Below, in pieces: positions 20,515 to 31,960 of a stretch of 64,000 nt of DNA (position 1 is the first letter of the stretch; each line of letters opens with the position of its first letter). This stretch comes from Tillandsia leiboldiana. Taxonomy: Eukaryota > Streptophyta > Magnoliopsida > Poales > Bromeliaceae. The notes under the pieces are model-generated. The model did not search any database. It saw nothing but the letters and a program-made list of their open reading frames with translations, and was not told where the DNA came from. The stretch lies in NCBI GenBank assembly GCA_029204045.2, contig CM055063.1, positions 44,869,345 through 44,933,344 of the forward strand, in the 5' to 3' direction. Position numbers and translations under genes: made by a program.

Positions 20515-20869
20515 CTATTTATAGGTTAGAAACCCTAGGAAGGAGATAAAAATCAAAAACCAACCATTTCTGGAATTTTACGGACGGCGATCCGGATCGA
20601 GATAACTGAGGTCCGGATCGTCATAACGAAACAGCCAATTCCAGAAAAACGAAGGTTTGGGATCCGGATCATGTGACTACGATCCGGATCGTTCATACAG
20701 TTCACCAAACATCAACGTTCGGGATCCGGATTGCGAAGCAAGATCCGGATCGTTCAAGGTAGATGGTAAACTCAACGTTCGGGATCCGGATCAAGAGACT
20801 ACGATCCGGATTGCGACGATGTATGAACGAACCACCTTCGGGATCCGGATTGAACAGCCTGATCCGGAT
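20515..20869 (-). promoter_or_regulatory. LTR D promoter: TATA box and paired ATCCGGAT palindromes
   Basis: TATA box CTATAAATAG (minus strand) at 20515-20524. Upstream are ten ATCCGGAT-type palindromes at 20590, 20611 (GTCCGGAT), 20662, 20682, 20724, 20743, 20784, 20804, 20843 and 20862. They form five pairs, 19-21 bp within a pair and about 60 bp from pair to pair. From memory, palindromic repeats in Sirevirus LTRs have been reported as conserved motifs; this exact sequence and phasing I do not recall. Confidence 0.75.
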
Positions 20870-21098
20870 CCTGAACATGTCCCAAGTCCAGTTTTTTGAT
20901 TTTTATGCAATGAAAGATTCTTCCAAGTGTTTCTACACTACAAGAAGTATTCGGATCACACAAATTCTTTAGTTAAACATACCTGATCCTTTTGAATTCT
21001 TCTTTCTTGAGATTGAGTTAAATGATCCAACTTTCTTCACCTTCAATCTTCAGGACTTGAAACTTTCACGAAACTACGCCAACTCAAATTCCGTAACA

Positions 21099-21112
21099 AT
21101 CTCCCCCTTGGC
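21099..21112 (-). other. Element D polypurine tract (first copy)
   Basis: Minus strand CCAAGGGGGAGAT immediately before TGTTACGG. Similar GGGGGAG cores recur on the minus strand at about 21789-21806 and 23857-23870. Confidence 0.85.
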
Positions 21113-21962
21113 GGTTTCGTGACAAAACATAGATCCACTAAAGAAAATTCAAAAAGATATTTTTGTTGCTATCACCATACAACAAAAATTTACAATGGAG
21201 ATCCAAAATACAATACATGAGTTAAACTCCTAAAACAGACTCTAGACTTAGACATCTGTACTCTCTGCAAAAAGAAATCATTCTTGACAAAAGAGATCGT
21301 TAGATACCTCAAGAATTTTGTATCATTCAAAAACCACAAACAGAGATGAAGTTTAAACTCATTTATACTTACCATGACATTTATATTCAGATATGTAAAC
21401 TGATCATAGTTAAACAAACACCAACATATCTTCTTTGCACGTAAAAACCAAATGTCATGAACATGTTTGTGACAAACTTATATATATATAGATATGTAAT
21501 TGATCAGAGTTAAGAACCAACATATCTTCTATGCAATCAAAAACCAAGTGTCACAAACTTGTTAGTGAACATCAACTTGTTAGTTATATTACATGCCCAA
21601 ATAGTTAGCAAATAGTTAGTCGAGACATGCAACAAATCACAAGATAAAAACCAAAAGTTGAAGTTGAGATCATACTTACCTTGATGTATACAAAATCTTC
21701 ATCATCAAGATTTTCACAATCAATTGTTCAAGTTCCCTTACCTTGATGTTCATTCACATCATCATCATTGTTCAAAGTTCTCAACAACTCTCTCCCCCTT
21801 TTTGTCACAAAACAAAGCCAAAATGTAGTTAAGACTACGAAATGTTAGGAGAGTGAAAAAGTTCCAATAAAACGTAAAACCTGAGAACTAAGCTAAAAGT
21901 AAGTATAAGACTAAATCCTAAAACCAAAATCCTGCACAAAAAGAAGAAAAGGAAGGTGCAGT

Positions 21963-22577
21963 TCAGTCGGAGGAGTCAGAGCTGGTACAACTGAGCTTGC
22001 TCAAAATCCCTTTAAGCATTGTCGAAATAGTTGAGCACTTCTTCTTGATCTTCTTCTGTTTAGAGGAAAGTTGCTGAAGTTCCTTTGACATTCTTTCTTG
22101 TTCAGCAGACAGTCTTTGTTGTTCCTGTCGAAGCGATTTCAACACATCAGCGTCTGTAGCCTGTCTCTTCGAGTGTGATGGATGCTGTGTAGATGCAGAT
22201 GGAGCATCCGGTCCCGTAACCCATGGATATTCAGTTTGTAGAATTCCAGAGAGTGAGCGAGCTCTGGTGAGAGGCCCACTAGGCTGATTTTCACTCCATT
22301 GGACAGTCTTCCGTCTCGTATATTGTTTGGTTGTTGAGGTAGATTTCATTAATCTTTTTCCTTTGGTAAATTTCCTGTTTTCCTCATCAATCTTCCGTTG
22401 AACATCTTTGAAAAATTCGTCCCATTCTTCATCATCATAGTCTGAGCTGTCTTCCTCTGCGTTTTTCGTCTTGTTTTGAGTTGAATCATCTGGTTCCCTT
22501 TTAACAGATGTACTTGTGTGCATCATTGAAACCAGGAGAAGGATTAACCAAGAGAAACTCACTGAATTAAGTGCCAT
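21963..22577 (-). CDS. Element D third ORF: small protein with signal peptide and coiled coil
   Basis: 204 residues from the ATG at 22577 to TGA at 21963. I reject a longer frame from 22631 because it begins with GTG and runs through a likely splice acceptor. Residues 1-24 are hydrophobic (core WLILLLVSMM), like a secretory signal or membrane anchor. Next is an acidic segment (EEDSSDYDDEEWDEFF), a basic region (KGKRLMKS..RRKTVQW), and a C-terminal heptad-rich helix of Gln/Glu/Lys (EQQRLSAEQERMSKELQQLS) ending in a lysine cluster. It lies between pol and the 3' LTR, where Sireviruses carry an env-like ORF, but it is much shorter than those and I see no other similarity. Function unknown. In the second assembly copy the frame is broken by one-base insertions. 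Confidence 0.65.
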   Translation of the reverse strand: MALNSVSFSWLILLLVSMMHTSTSVKREPDDSTQNKTKNAEEDSSDYDDEEWDEFFKDVQRKIDEENRKFTKGKRLMKSTSTTKQYTRRKTVQWSENQPSGPLTRARSLSGILQTEYPWVTGPDAPSASTQHPSHSKRQATDADVLKSLRQEQQRLSAEQERMSKELQQLSSKQKKIKKKCSTISTMLKGILSKLSCTSSDSSD

Positions 22578-22607
22578 TGAACAAAATGCTTGAGTAAAGA
22601 AGGTGTC

Positions 22608-22986
22608 CTGTGAAAACCAACTCAAGAACACAAAAATTCTTAGTTTTCAAAAATTGAAAAAATTGTACCCAAACAATCATAATCATGTAGTGAGACTAAG
22701 AATCAAATTAGTTTTGCAGAAGGACTTTAAAAATAGATCAATTGCATGAATTCGAAAATCCTTATTATATGCCCTAAAACCGAAATTTTAGAAATTGAAG
22801 CCTAAAAATCCGTTAATCAGGAGAAAAACCTAGCATATAATCAAAACTAAACAACCCAGAGTTCTTATTTCAAAAGAAATTTGATCAAAAACCATCCACA
22901 AACAAAATCAATCCAAGAATTTCGTACGTTTGAGGAGGAAAAGAGAAAAACGGTGAAAAACCGAGATTTTGATCAATAAAACTTAC
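22608..22986 (-). other. Possible intron in the 5' UTR of the third ORF
   Basis: On the minus strand CAA|GTAAGT starts at 22986 and a strong acceptor, GGTTTTCACAG, ends at 22608, 31 bases before the ATG at 22577. The intervening DNA is AT-rich like plant introns. Splicing is inference. Confidence 0.4.
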
Positions 22987-23102
22987 TTGGAACAGAAGAA
23001 CTTGAGTTAGAAAGCTTCCAAGGAGGATGAAATCTAGAGAGAGAGGCTCTGGAAACTTCGGAACAAAAGATTGGAGTAAAGAAATCAAAAACCCCTTCGT
23101 TC

Positions 23103-23269
23103 CTTATAAAACCTAGCCGCGATCCGGATCAGTTCATAACTGCGATCCGGATCGGCTACCCGCAGTAAGAAACTGCGTTCGGGATCCGGATCGGCAGATA
23201 CAATCCGGATCGTCAGCCCGCAGAAGAATTTCTGCGTTCGGGATCCGGATCATCTACCCCGATCCGGAT
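23103..23269 (-). promoter_or_regulatory. Second ATCCGGAT palindrome cluster, possible internal promoter for the third ORF
   Basis: Six ATCCGGAT palindromes at 23122, 23145, 23184, 23203, 23243 and 23262: three pairs, 19-23 bp apart, about 60 bp from pair to pair, the same design as the LTR. A TATA-like sequence (minus strand TTTTATAAGG) lies directly downstream at 23103-23112; note that the plus strand reads TATAAAA here, so direction is uncertain. It sits about 0.5 kb upstream of the third ORF and 1 kb after pol. Confidence 0.55.
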
Positions 23270-24207
23270 CGGCCCCAACTTTTTCTTTAGAAAATTTCAG
23301 AGAAATTCAGGAAAATCCAGAAAAAGATTGTAAGCACAAATGGTGTATCAACTTTAAACAAAATCATCGTTTCATACAACAAGAATTAGATTATGCCAAA
23401 TCTATCAATAATATCCAAAAATGAAACGAAAATTTACAAAAATTAAATCCCTTAAAGTTGAACACCTTCAATCACATCTAATTTGATCTTATGTGTAATG
23501 CCTTTATCAAATCATCAATTCAGTAAAGAAAATGAAATACAAAGATCAATAGATGTTTGAAATCCCAAATATGGTAGATAATATTTCTAGACAATCTGTT
23601 GAAGAGAGTGGCTCTTTGAGCATCTTTCTTTAAAATCCCACCTTATACCAACCTTGAAATTTGACAGAGTCAAGTATTTCAACATGCATTTTACTTAATC
23701 AAAAATTTGAACAACCATGCTTGGTATACATGTGGTAGCTGCACACAATACTCGGACGACCGAGGTGGTAGCTCTTTCCTCCATGTGGTGGTAGTTTTCA
23801 CACTCCTCATTGGGATGTAACTCTTTCCACATCTTTTGAGCATTTTACATTATCTTTGACTCCCCCTCAATTGGCTATCAATTATTTAAGATATAAAGTA
23901 TTCAACCAAAAATTGATCCTCGATTTCATACTCGACTAAACAGTCAAATAAGATAATGACTATACCAAGAGATCATAGAGAGAGAGAATTGACTTTGATC
24001 ACTTTAGAAGATGATTAATTAACATAAATGATCATTGCAACAGTGAAATATTATGATGGCAAAAGCATAATAAATTTCTAAATGTCGAAAAGATGCAATT
24101 AAAGTCAATTATGATCTATGCTCAATTAATGTCCTATGTACAAACTAGATAAAGAACAAAACAAAACAATACAAAACCTATCCTAAGCAAAGATTTCAAA
24201 AAGAAGA

Positions 24208-25304
24208 TTATTTCAAGGAAAGCATCCCAATTGCTTTTCGTAAATGAATAAAACGTTTTTGATCCAAAGGTTTTGGTTAAAAGTCAGCTAATTGATCCTC
24301 AGTTGAAATATATGAACGTTGAAGAGTATTTGATTCAACTAGCTCTCTAAGAAAATGATAATCTAAGTTCAATATGTTTTGTTCTAGAGTGCAACACAGG
24401 GTTTTTAGAAATGTTAATTGCACTTGTGTTGTCACAAAGAATTGTTACCGAAGATGCTGAAATGCGGAAGTCACTCAATACGCTTTTCATCCAAATGAGT
24501 TGAGTGAGCAACTTCCAGCTGAAATGTATTCCGCTTCGGCAGTCGAGAGTGCTATGCAATTCTGCTTTTTACTGTGCCATGCAACAAGGCGAATGGCCAA
24601 GATAGAAGCATGCACCACTCGTGCTTTTCCGATCATCCACTGATCCTGCCCAATCGGCATCTGAGTATCCAACAATATCCAAACTTGTTCCCATAGGATA
24701 CCAAATTCCGAAATTAATTGATCCTTTGATATACCGGATGATCCGTTTCACCGCTTTCAGGTGAACCTCCTTTGGTGCTGATTGATATCTCGCGCAAATC
24801 CCAACACTAAAGGATATATCCGGGCGACTAGCCGTGAGGTAAAGTAGACTTCCAATCATACTTCTATACAGTTTCTCGTCTACATTCTCACTATGTGATT
24901 CACATTCCAAGTCCCTTGTGGCTAGTTCCCATTGAGTTGGAAAATCTTACAATTTTCTAGATCAAACTTTTTGACCAACTCCATTGCATACTTGGATTGA
25001 CTCAAGTGAATACCTTCATCATTTTGTTAATTTGCAATCCAAGGAAATAAGACAGTTCGCCCATCATGGACATCTCAAATTCGCTTTCCATGGTCTCCGC
25101 GAATTTAGAAGCATCATTATCTTTTGTTGCACACAAATACAATGTCATCGACATAGATTTGTGCTACAATGAAATTATTTGATAATGCTTCACAAAGAGA
25201 GTCCTGTCAGCTTCCCCCTCGAGTATAGCCCTTCTCCAAAAGGTGCTTTGTTAACCTTTCGTACCATGCTCGCGGTGCTGTTTCAAGACCGTAAAGAGCC
25301 TTTT
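24208..25304 (-). pseudogene. Element D pol, C-terminal RT and RNase H (first copy, frameshifted)
   Basis: Contains RNase H pieces (GYSDADWAGSVDDRKSTSG, STAEAEYISAGS) in two or three frames. Relative to the second copy there are single-base indels near 25328, 24904, 24590 and 24480. The DNA is otherwise near-identical to an intact frame, so sequencing error is a likely cause. The RT catalytic YVDD segment falls in this broken part (about 25150). Confidence 0.85.
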
Positions 25305-28300
25305 TCAAACGAAAAACATGGTTAGGTTGTTATGATCTACAAAACCTTTCGGTTGAGCTACATAAACTTCCTCATTTAAAAACCCATTTAGAAATGCGCT
25401 CTTGACGTCCATTTGAAATAATTTGATTTTAAAATGACAAGCAATAGCAAACAATATACGAATGGACTCGAGTCTAGCTACAGGGGCGAAAGTTTCGTCA
25501 AAGTCTATACCTTCTACTTGAGAGTAGCCTTGAGCAACTAGTCGTGCCTTGTTCCTGATGATAGTACCATCTTCATCTTTCTTGTTCTTGAAGATCCATT
25601 TGGTACCTATCACATTATGTTGCTTTGGAGGCTTCGTTAATTCCCAGACTTTGTTTCGCTCAAATTGATGGAGCTCTTCCTGCATTGCTTTAATCCAGTA
25701 GTCATCCTGAAGAGCTTCATCTATTGTCTTTGGTTCGATTAAAGATACGTAGCAAGCAAATCCGCAAACCAACTGCCTTCGAGTTCTAACTCCTTCTTGT
25801 GGATCTCCAATGATGTTCGATTCCGGATGATCCTTGGAGATTCGTAGCGTTTGTTGAAACGGAGTACTCGGAGGTACACGAGATGATTCCTGCACATCAG
25901 ATAAACTAGAAGAACCATTAGATGCATCATTAATATTGGAAGTATTATTATGAGAAGATGCACTAGCAGGAGAATCATCATCTAGAGAGATATCGAGGGT
26001 AGATTTTTCAGATTCAAAATGAGAAGCTTCATCTACTTTAACATTTATAGATTCTACGATCGTCTTAGATTCAATGTTAAATACTCGATATGCTCTGCTA
26101 TTCGTAGAATAACCCAAAAAGATCCCTTCATCACTTCGAGAGTCGAACTTTCCAAGATTTTCACGGTCACGTAAGATGTAACATCGACTCCCGAAGATAC
26201 GAAAGTACTTGATATCCGGTTTTCTACTAAACCACAGCTCATATGGTGTATTCAAGGTTCCTGGGCGCAAATACACTCTGTTAATGACATAGACAGCGGT
26301 GTTCACAGCTTCAGCCCAAAAATGTAGCGGTAATTTCCGGCTATGAAGCATCACACGCGCCATCTCTTGAACAACCCTGTTTTTGCGCTCAACAACACCA
26401 TTCTGCTGAGGTGTATAGGGTGCCGAGAATTCATGTTTAATGCCATTTGAAGTACAAAAGTCAATGAATTTTGAATTTATGAATTCTCCACCCCTATCAC
26501 TTCTAACACGAATGATCTTTTCATTCTTTTCAATCATAATACGATGGCAAATCTCATGAAAAGAGTCAAACGTATCAGCTTTCTCTCTCAAAAATGCTAC
26601 CCAAGAAAACCGAGAGAAATCATCAACCAATAAAAAGATGTACCATTTACCTCCCAAAGATGGTTGACGGGTCGGCCCCATTAAGTCCATGTGCAAAAGT
26701 TCCAAGGGCCGTTTTGTACCAACGTGGTTCAAGTTCTTGTGTGCAGTCCTAGACTGTTTTCCCTTTTGGCAACCACCACACACAACGTTTTGTTTAAATA
26801 AAAGCTTTGGAATCCCCTTGACCACGTCCTTGTTTGAAATTCTAGTAAGTTCCTTAAAATTTAAGTGACCTAGCCTTTCATGCCAAAGAGTTTCATTATT
26901 CAAAGCGGCTAAGTTACAATTTTCAGAAAATTTATTAGGAACAACATAACAATTGTTTTCAGATCTAACCCCTTTTAGAAAGAAAGCATGGTCCTTATCA
27001 GTTACAACGCATTCAACAGATGAAAAGTTAACTGAAAAACCATTGTCGCAAAGTTGACTTATGCTTATGAGGTTAGTCTTAAGGCCATCAACAAATAAGA
27101 CGTTTTTCAAAATCGGGCCATCTGGAATAGCTACCGTCCCTTTTCCAACAATTTTGGAAGATCGACCGTCTCCGAAAACAACGTGTCCTCCGGAGATTTT
27201 CTCAAGATTTTGAAAACTATTTTTGTCACCGGTCATGTGACGGGAACACCCGCTATCCAGATACCAAGACGAGCTATCATATGCATGCAAGGAAATATTG
27301 GAAACAAGACAAGGGAAAATTTCACCTTTGCGCACCCAAACCTTTTTGGAATGCGTCTGTAATGGTCGTGAAGTTTTGTGCCTAGGTGAAAGCGTCTTGT
27401 TAAAACGATTGTTGCTCCTTGATGAAGTCGTCTTGCGCGGTGAACTACCAAGTCTCTTTTCATTTGAAAAGTTTTGCTTTGATTTCCGGAAAGGAGCCTT
27501 TTTGGTAGTTGATGCAAGAGGTGCTTGAGATGAGCGTTCGACTCCCGTCTTGCAATATCTTCTTATGTGCCCTGAAACACCACAACGAAAACATACCTTA
27601 GATCTTGACGATCCCAAAGAGGATGAAGTAGGTTTGTTGTCGTTGTTTGTCTTGAATTCCGGTGTCGGAGGAGGAGATACCGACTGAGGCACAAAAACTG
27701 TCTCACTCGAACTTGGACTGTTTCCAGTTTGAGTGTATCCGAGGCCGAACCTATTTGATTGACCAAGACCAAGAAGTCTATCCAACTTACTCCTTCCTGA
27801 AGAGAATCGCTGTAAGTCATTCTTGAGTTGGAAAATGGTCTTTGTCATTTCCAGGTTATCCTGTCGAGCCTCGTTGTAGAGCTTTGAAAAGTGATTCGCG
27901 TTATCCACCAGATTTGTATGTTCCTTTTCAAGTTGCTCATTGGACTCTTGAAGGGAAGCATTTTCTTTTATCAGGTTTTCCCTTTCCACTTCAAGAGCGT
28001 TTGAGAGAGAAGTCGCTCTTTTTGCTTCTTCTTCGAGATCATGCAATCTCCCTCTCAAACTCTTGTTTTGCTTAGCCACTTTCTTTGAGTCCCTCAAAAG
28101 TCTGTGGTAGGCTAGAGCAAAATCTTCACCTTCCGAATCATCCGATTCATTGTCCGTTGCATTCTTTTCAACAGTGGAGTTGGACAACGACTCAGATGTA
28201 CTTGCCATAAAGCACATGAATGGTGAAGATGTGGACGCGTGGAATGCCGTGGAGCTCTTTTCTTCATCACTTGAAGACGACTCATTTGACGTTGAGTTGT

Positions 28301-28322
28301 CATCCCAAGTGACGACTTGCAT
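25305..28322 (-). pseudogene. Element D protease-integrase-RT frame (first copy)
   Basis: Long open frame. In order: coiled-coil region, second CCHC knuckle (CFRCGVSGHIRRYC), protease (WYLDSGCSRHMTG), integrase zinc region (HERLGHLNF...CGGCQKGK), integrase catalytic residues (LLHMDLMGP, RSDRGGEF, TPQQNGVVERKNR), and RT up to FQMDVKSAFLNG. It ends prematurely at 25305 through a one-base loss after QPKGFVDH. Its N-terminal Met is internal: the true polyprotein starts at 29323 and is split by another one-base loss near 28535. Confidence 0.88.
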
Positions 28323-28535
28323 CGCCTTCTTCTTTGCCGGATACTTGTTAGGACACTCCGTTGCAATGTGGCCGTAGCCTCGACATTTGAAGCATTGCAG
28401 TTGTCCTTCTGAACTTTTCTTATCCTTTGAGAAGTTCTCCTGCTTTCTTGACTTGTGACTTGGAGTACCCTTGCCTTTGTTCCACTTTCCGAAGGATGGA
28501 GATTTGCTTGAATTACCCCTTCGAAAGTTGCGGCG

Positions 28536-29323
28536 AAATTCCTTGTCAAGAGAGCGAGCTGCTTCTCAAATTCCTCCATAGAAAGGTTCTCGTCATCGTC
28601 CGAGGAGGATGTATCCGCGTCTTCTTCCTTAGTTGTTTTCAACGCATAACCTGAAGACTTAGAAGTGGATGCTTTTCCAGAAGAATTGTTAGTATTAAAA
28701 GTCATTTCATAAGTTTGTAATGAACCAACTAATTCTTCTACACGTATTTCGTCCGGGTGTTTAATAGTTTCAATGGCAGTAACCTTTGGGCGAAATCGTT
28801 CAGGAAGAGTTCTTAAGATTTTTCTTACAATCTTAAATTCTGGAATCTTCTCTCCCAGATTAGCACATGAGTTTACGATGTCTTGCAATCGTGTATAGTA
28901 GTCCGTGAAAGATTCATTTTCTGCCATCAAGATAGAGTCAAACTTGCTCGTAAGCATTTGCAGTTTCTGAATCTTCACGAGGTTAGTTCCCTCATGTGTA
29001 ACCTGGAGAACATCCCAGATTTCTTTCGCAGTCTCACATGCCGAGACGCGAGAGAATTCAGTTTGAGATAAGGCATTAAAAATAGCATTAATTCCCTTGC
29101 CATTGTAAGAAGATAACTCAAACTCTTCCTTGGTCCATTTCGACCTAGGTTTTAAGGTGTGAACATCAGAGATAAGTTCAGTTGGATTAGTCCATCCTGA
29201 TTCAATTGAATGCCACACCCTTTCGTCGATGGAAGATAAAAAGGCTTTCATCCGTACTTTCCAGTACGCATAATTTGTTCCATCAAAGAAAGGGGGTCGA
29301 TTGATGTTTCCACCTTCAACCAT
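28536..29323 (-). pseudogene. Element D gag N-terminal part (first copy)
   Basis: Starts MVEGGNINRPPFFDG, typical of the UBN2/gag-polypeptide family of copia elements (...YWKVRMKAFL, ...EIWDVL). The frame agrees with the second copy until LALLTRNF and then shifts because one A is missing in the run at about 28535. The native frame continues with the first zinc knuckle (CFKCRGYGHIATEC). Confidence 0.88.
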
Positions 29324-29339
29324 TGTTCACAACCCTATT

Positions 29340-29354
29340 CCCGCTCTGATACCA
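29340..29354 (-). other. Element D primer binding site (first copy)
   Basis: Minus strand TGGTATCAGAGCGGG, two bases inside the 5' LTR. Complementary to initiator-Met tRNA. Confidence 0.9.
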
Positions 29355-29356
29355 CT

Positions 29357-30690
29357 TGTTGGGTCGTATATAATACGGATCTAAATAGGGGAAGAAACAC
29401 CTAGAGGGGGGTGAATAGGTGTAAACGTATAAACACTCAAAAATCGTTGCGATAAAAACCCAATGCGGAAATAAAAATAACACGCAAGATTTTTACGTGG
29501 AAAACTCCATCACCGGAGTAAAAAACCACGGGACCGATAACACGGCAGAAATCCACTAGAATTAAAACACGTACAAGGTGATTTACCGTACACACTTACG
29601 ACTCAACCTTTTCCATACGCTCCTAGAGGATCTTCTCCGCTCGCTCCGACGCTTCTCGAATCCACGATCTGCGCCCAACGCCGAATCCACGGCGTCCAAC
29701 GTCGAATCCACGACGTCCGACCGAATCCACGGTCTTCACCCAATAGCACCCTTCGAATCCACGAACGTGCCTCGCTCCGAATCCACGAGAGCGATTGAAC
29801 CTTGAATCCACAAGGACACGCGAATCCACGCGCCGATTTTGGGGTAATCGTTGTTTTTGGGTGGTGATGATCCGCCGAATACTTAGATCAAAGATAGATC
29901 GGAAATACCATCTAAGTATTCATTAGTTTGATTCAACTCAAGATGTGAGTATGAAAACCTAGAATCAAACTAATCAATATAGATGAAGAAACATAGAGTA
30001 TTCTCTAATGATTTCCTTTCTTCTCTATATGTGGATCTATAGCCGTATAAGATGATATATGAAAATGACGGCTATGTGGATTGACCCTAGAAAGAAAGAC
30101 ATAGGGTCTATTTATAGGTTAGAAACCCTAGGAAGGAGATAAGAATCAAAAACCTGCCATTTCTGGAATTTTACGGACGGCGATCCGGATCGTGATAACT
30201 GAGATCCGGATCGTCATAACGAAACAGCCAATTCCAGAAAAACGAAGGTTCGGGATCCGGATCATGTGACTACGATCCGGATCGTTCATACAGTTCACCA
30301 AACATCAACGTTCGGGATCCGGATTGCGAAGCAAGATCCGGATCGTTCAAGGTAGATGGTAAACTCAACGTTCGGGATCCGGATCAAGAGACTACGATCC
30401 GGATTGCGACGATGTATGAACGAACCACCTTCGGGATCCGGATCGAACAACCTGATCCGGATCCTGAACATGTCCCAAGTCCAGTTTTTGATTTTTATGC
30501 AATGAAAGATTCTTCCAAGTGTTTCTACACTACAAGAAGTATTCGGATCACACAAATTCTTTAGTTAAACATACCTGATCCTTTTGAATTCTTCTTTCTT
30601 GAGATTGAGTTAAATGATCCAACTTTCTTCACCTTCAATCTTCAAGACTTGAGACTTTCACGAAACTACGCCAACTCAAATTCCGTAACA
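29357..30690 (-). repeat. Element D 5' LTR (first copy)
   Basis: Matches 19761-21098. TATA box at 30108-30117, palindrome array about 30183-30462, hairpin array 29656-29832. In the fifth hairpin a G to C change near 29751 breaks one pair. Confidence 0.95.
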
Positions 30691-31855
30691 CTCCCACCTC
30701 CGGCCCTTCGCTGCCCTCTCACAAGAACACGCAAAAACTCATGCACCCGCGGCGCACGCACCGCGCGCCTCGCTCCGCGCCGAGAAAATCCAAGCTCACA
30801 GCATCAACCAAGGATCGAGAGAATAATCCAATAAGCTCAAACCTCCACAAAAATCCATCTAAGAAATCCAAACTCAGCTTGACAAATCAGACCACTTACC
30901 TCCCTGTGCGGCAACTCGTGCGTGCGGCTCGCTCGATCCCAACTGCAGAAACACTAAGCTCCATCAACTCCCTCTCAATCTCCCTCACTCTCTTATCTTC
31001 TTCTCTTTTCTTTCCTTACTTTCTTTCTTTATTTTTTTTCTCTTTTCCCTGTCGTGGAGAAGAAGCAGGGCTCATAAATAGAGGGTCTAAGCAATGGGAG
31101 AGGAAATTCCCAAATGCCCTCACTCAAAAAAAAAAAAAAAATCCAACGTGCTGATTCTGGCTAAAAACCACACTCGTACCGGTACCACTAATGTGGTTAC
31201 CGGTACCAGCCCATTAGTTCCGGAACTCCCACTTCGGTTCCGGACACAGGCCTAGTTCCGGAACCAAAACCCCTGTTCCGGACTCAGCCTCCAAATGCCA
31301 ACAATCCGAAGTCTGAAGCTCGGGTTCTCTCGCCGACAACTCACTTTCTGTCCGTGAACTTCTGCATCACTCCAAGATCTCCCGAACCCCACTGTAAACA
31401 GAAATAACACATGTCCAAAGCTTTCCCACTCAAAAGCCGACGGTGGAGTCGGTGCTCAATCCACAATCCATTACGCTCATCAAGAAGATCCTTACTTGCC
31501 AAGTCCCAACTCATCTTTTGTTTTTGTCCTGTGGCCTCCGCATCATTACGTATCCACCCGAACTCCGCTGTAAACAGGAATACACTGTCTCAACACTTTC
31601 CAAATTCCTACGTGCGACCGCGAGTCAGTTTACTATTCAAACCAATATTCCACAAATACTCAAGGCCCCGAAATCACGATTCAACGGGCTTCCAAATTCG
31701 CGCTGCTAGACTCACTTTCCATCCCGATGGATTTTGCATCGATCCGAATAATCAAACTCATCTGTAAGCCCACATGGAACACGCCCAAGGGTATCACTCT
31801 GCACCAACGCCAATCTCGCGAGGTCGTACACTCAACAAAGTTCCAGTACTCTACA
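30691..31855 (-). repeat. Element C right LTR, part after element D (first copy, error-rich)
   Basis: Homologous to 50496-51662 but with many single-base deletions. It ends CTACA at 31855, followed by GGGCG, which resembles the flank beyond C (51663 onward) and not C internal DNA. Palindromes and U3 repeats are present but corrupted. The density of indels rises toward the N gap. Confidence 0.88.
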
Positions 31856-31860
31856 GGGCG

Positions 31861-31960
31861 NNNNNNNNNNNNNNNNNNNNNNNNNNNNNNNNNNNNNNNN
31901 NNNNNNNNNNNNNNNNNNNNNNNNNNNNNNNNNNNNNNNNNNNNNNNNNNNNNNNNNNNN
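31861..31960. other. Assembly gap, exactly 100 N
   Basis: A round-number run of N between two blocks that are copies of each other. A scaffold join, not measured sequence. Confidence 0.99.

Larger units (their letters stand above)
19761..21098 (-). repeat. Element D 3' LTR, 1,338 bp (first copy)
   Basis: Right side (U3 start) TGTTACGG at 21098; left side CCCAACA at 19761. Contents from U3 to U5: palindrome array (20590-20869), TATA box (20515-20524), hairpin array (20061-20237), and a small ACTCC/GGAGT hairpin (19908-19923) near the end. Confidence 0.95.
19761..30690 (-). mobile_element. Element D: Ty1/copia Sirevirus-type element (first assembly copy)
   Basis: Minus-strand order: 5' LTR (29357-30690), PBS, gag-PR-IN-RT-RH, long spacer, small third ORF, polypurine tract, 3' LTR (19761-21098). 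LTRs run TGTTACGG to CCCAACA and differ at fewer than about ten positions, so insertion is very recent. The left target copy is TCTCG (19756-19760). The right one is garbled here but clean in the second copy. This copy has several one-base indels in pol that the second copy lacks; most lie in short homopolymers and look like sequencing error. PR-IN-RT-RH order, the large gag and an ORF between pol and the 3' LTR fit Sireviruses (SIRE1/Opie-like). Confidence 0.93.

Noticed and set aside
22608..22631. Longer version of the D third ORF starting at 22631
   Set aside because: Its first codon is GTG and it crosses a strong splice acceptor; the ATG at 22577 heads the signal-like segment.
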